Assembly: GCF_900067135.1 (NCBI RefSeq)
Contig: NZ_FJUR01000001.1
Location: forward strand, 2,359,501-2,423,500
Length of the DNA stretch: 64,000 bases
From: Rhizobium sp. 9140
Lineage (GTDB): Bacteria > Pseudomonadota > Alphaproteobacteria > Rhizobiales > Rhizobiaceae
Direction of reading: 5' to 3'
The notes under the pieces were generated by a model that ran no database searches, was not told where the DNA came from, and saw only the letters and a list, made by a program, of their open reading frames with translations. Position numbers and translations under genes: made by a program. Shown piece by piece: positions 62,785 through 64,000 of this stretch; position 1 is the stretch's first letter; each line of letters starts with the position of its first letter.

Positions 62785-64000
62785 ATGGCATCCGTCGCGA
62801 ATGACCTACGCGCAGCGCCGGAAGGCCGCTATTTCCGGCTGAAGCCGTCTGCGCCGGTCCTTGCACTTGCCGCCGTCGTGCTCGCGTTGCCCTTGGCGCT
62901 TCTCACCACCCTCCATCAGCCGATGGGCGCGATGATATGGGACCTCTACATCTATCTTGACGCCACCAACCGGATCGCGGGCGGGCAGATCCCATCCATC
63001 GATTTCTTCGCGCCTGTCGGTGCTCTCGGCTACTACCTCTTTGCCGGTGTGAGCTGGCTTTTCCCGAACGGACATCCGCTTTTCCTGTCGGCATGGTCGC
63101 TCCTCGTCGTCACTGCGCCCCTGATGGCGATGGTCCTGATCGACGTCCAGCGCCGCTCGACCGCCCTCGCCTTCGCGCTCCTCGCGCCGTTCCTCCTCTA
63201 TTCCCTGCTGCCGTTCAACATCGGCAACTTCTATCCCTATCCCGGTTCCGAAGGCTTCGGCATCTACAACCGCCAGGTCTGCCAGCTCCTCTATGTCCTC
63301 GCTGCGGCCCTGGTCTTTATGAAGGACGGTCGAAAGCTCTGCGGCGTCGTCGTGGCCAGCATGCTGGCGCTCTTCTTCATCAAGATCACCGGTGTCGTTG
63401 CCGGCACACTGATGTGCGGGATGGCGCTTGCCGCCGGACGGCTGAGCCTGAAGCGCTCCGTGATCGCGGCAAGCATCTTCACTGCGATCCTCATCGGCCT
63501 GGAGTTGGCGACCGGCGTCGTGTCGGCCTATATCGGAGACATCCTCGCCCTCCTCCTGCTCAACGATGAAACGCTTCTGCCGCGCCTCCTGAAGGCAGCC
63601 TCGATGAACATCGGCGTGTCGCTCGCGACAGCCGGGCTCTGCCTCGCACTTGTTCTCACCGATCTCGATCTCATCCGCCAGCATTTGCGCAAAGCGGCGT
63701 CCTCACCGTCGCCGAAGACGGTTTCGGCATTCCTCGATCTTCCCGTCGTCTGGATTTCTGTCTTTCTTCTCGCCGGCCTGTTTTTCGAAAGCCAGAATAC
63801 CGGCAGCCAAGCTCTGATCTTTCTCTACCCGCTGCTACTCGCCACCGGCCTCGATCATTACCGCCGCCACGGCAACACGGTGCGCTCCGGTGTTGTCGCG
63901 GTGCTCGCTCTCGCCGTCGTCATTCCCCCGGCGGTCGCCGTCATACAGAAGGCCAGTCGCGCCTGGGTGGGCATGTTGGGAACGGTGCGCCTCGGTCACC
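62785..64000 (+). CDS. Polytopic membrane protein, GT-C glycosyltransferase-like (cut by window edge)
   Basis: From ATG 62785 (GAGG upstream) an open frame of 405 codons runs to the window end with no stop. It has about ten membrane helices. The first outer loop carries WDLYIYLDATNRIAGGQIPSID-type acidic residues followed by FFAPVGALGYY, which resembles the GT-C fold of ArnT/PMT-like transferases. The sugar and acceptor are unknown. Confidence 0.65.
   Translation, partial: MASVANDLRAAPEGRYFRLKPSAPVLALAAVVLALPLALLTTLHQPMGAMIWDLYIYLDATNRIAGGQIPSIDFFAPVGALGYYLFAGVSWLFPNGHPLFLSAWSLLVVTAPLMAMVLIDVQRRSTALAFALLAPFLLYSLLPFNIGNFYPYPGSEGFGIYNRQVCQLLYVLAAALVFMKDGRKLCGVVVASMLALFFIKITGVVAGTLMCGMALAAGRLSLKRSVIAASIFTAILIGLELATGVVSAYIGDILALLLLNDETLLPRLLKAASMNIGVSLATAGLCLALVLTDLDLIRQHLRKAASSPSPKTVSAFLDLPVVWISVFLLAGLFFESQNTGSQALIFLYPLLLATGLDHYRRHGNTVRSGVVAVLALAVVIPPAVAVIQKASRAWVGMLGTVRLGH

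Overview
The window looks like chromosomal DNA of an alphaproteobacterium of the Rhizobiales, most likely Rhizobiaceae. Evidence: GC-rich dense coding, rhizobial-type housekeeping proteins (TTG-start gyrA, IalB family, glnB-glnA with a sigma-54 promoter, DUF502, SdhE), LexA boxes of the GTTC-N7-GTTC type, and several GGAAC-N16/17-CGTT promoters of the alphaproteobacterial general stress sigma factor EcfG. Genus and species cannot be fixed from sequence reading alone.

Layout. 1-2160: cysteine/sulfur operon on the minus strand (cysK, alaX-type tRNA editing gene, sseA cut by the window edge). 2385-11154: the most interesting block. Two operons converge on each other, and each starts at an exact TGATCC-N18-TAAG promoter, the signature of the singlet-oxygen sigma factor RpoE of Rhodobacter. 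The plus operon is a ChrR-like cupin anti-sigma gene plus a short-chain dehydrogenase. The minus operon is seven tightly packed genes: photolyase, FAD amine-oxidase-like protein, DUF1365, CFA-synthase-like methyltransferase, GPH-type transporter and an MdtJ/MdtI SMR pair. The ChrR-like protein has lost the N-terminal zinc ligands, and no sigma gene is nearby. 11.2-13.9 kb: small stress-type proteins, tRNA-Asn and marC. 14.1-21.5 kb: gyrA, coaD, two cyclophilins, queA and tgt, plus two tiny membrane protein genes behind an EcfG-type promoter. 21.6-25.8 kb: a methyltransferase, then a DUF4864 gene cut in its signal peptide by a complete 2506-bp IS21-family element with a 6-bp target duplication. 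26.1-34.6 kb: purC, then the minus-strand run dac-tmk-holB and metG-tatD-MBL hydrolase, and rlpA. 34.8-37.6 kb: two tRNA genes (Ser, Cys) and a gene-poor stretch with small secreted or membrane proteins. 37.6-42.4 kb: lexA, ssb and uvrA with two LexA boxes. 42.5-47.6 kb: DUF72, nnr, glnB, glnA, hspQ. 47.7-52.2 kb: ialB, an orphan oligopeptide-binding protein, a DsbA-like oxidoreductase, a holin-like membrane protein. 52.3-64.0 kb: mfd, sdhE, recG, DUF502, glmU-glmS and a GT-C-like membrane protein running off the end.

How it works together. DNA repair and light or oxidative damage recur: photolyase and lipid methylation under an RpoE-like promoter, nucleotide excision repair (uvrA, mfd), SOS control (lexA), recG and ssb. 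Small membrane and envelope proteins with EcfG-type promoters suggest a second, general-stress layer. The best candidates for something undescribed are the variant singlet-oxygen island with its zinc-less ChrR and embedded transporters, the pair of tiny EcfG-promoter membrane proteins, and a DacA homologue whose second and third catalytic motifs are both changed.
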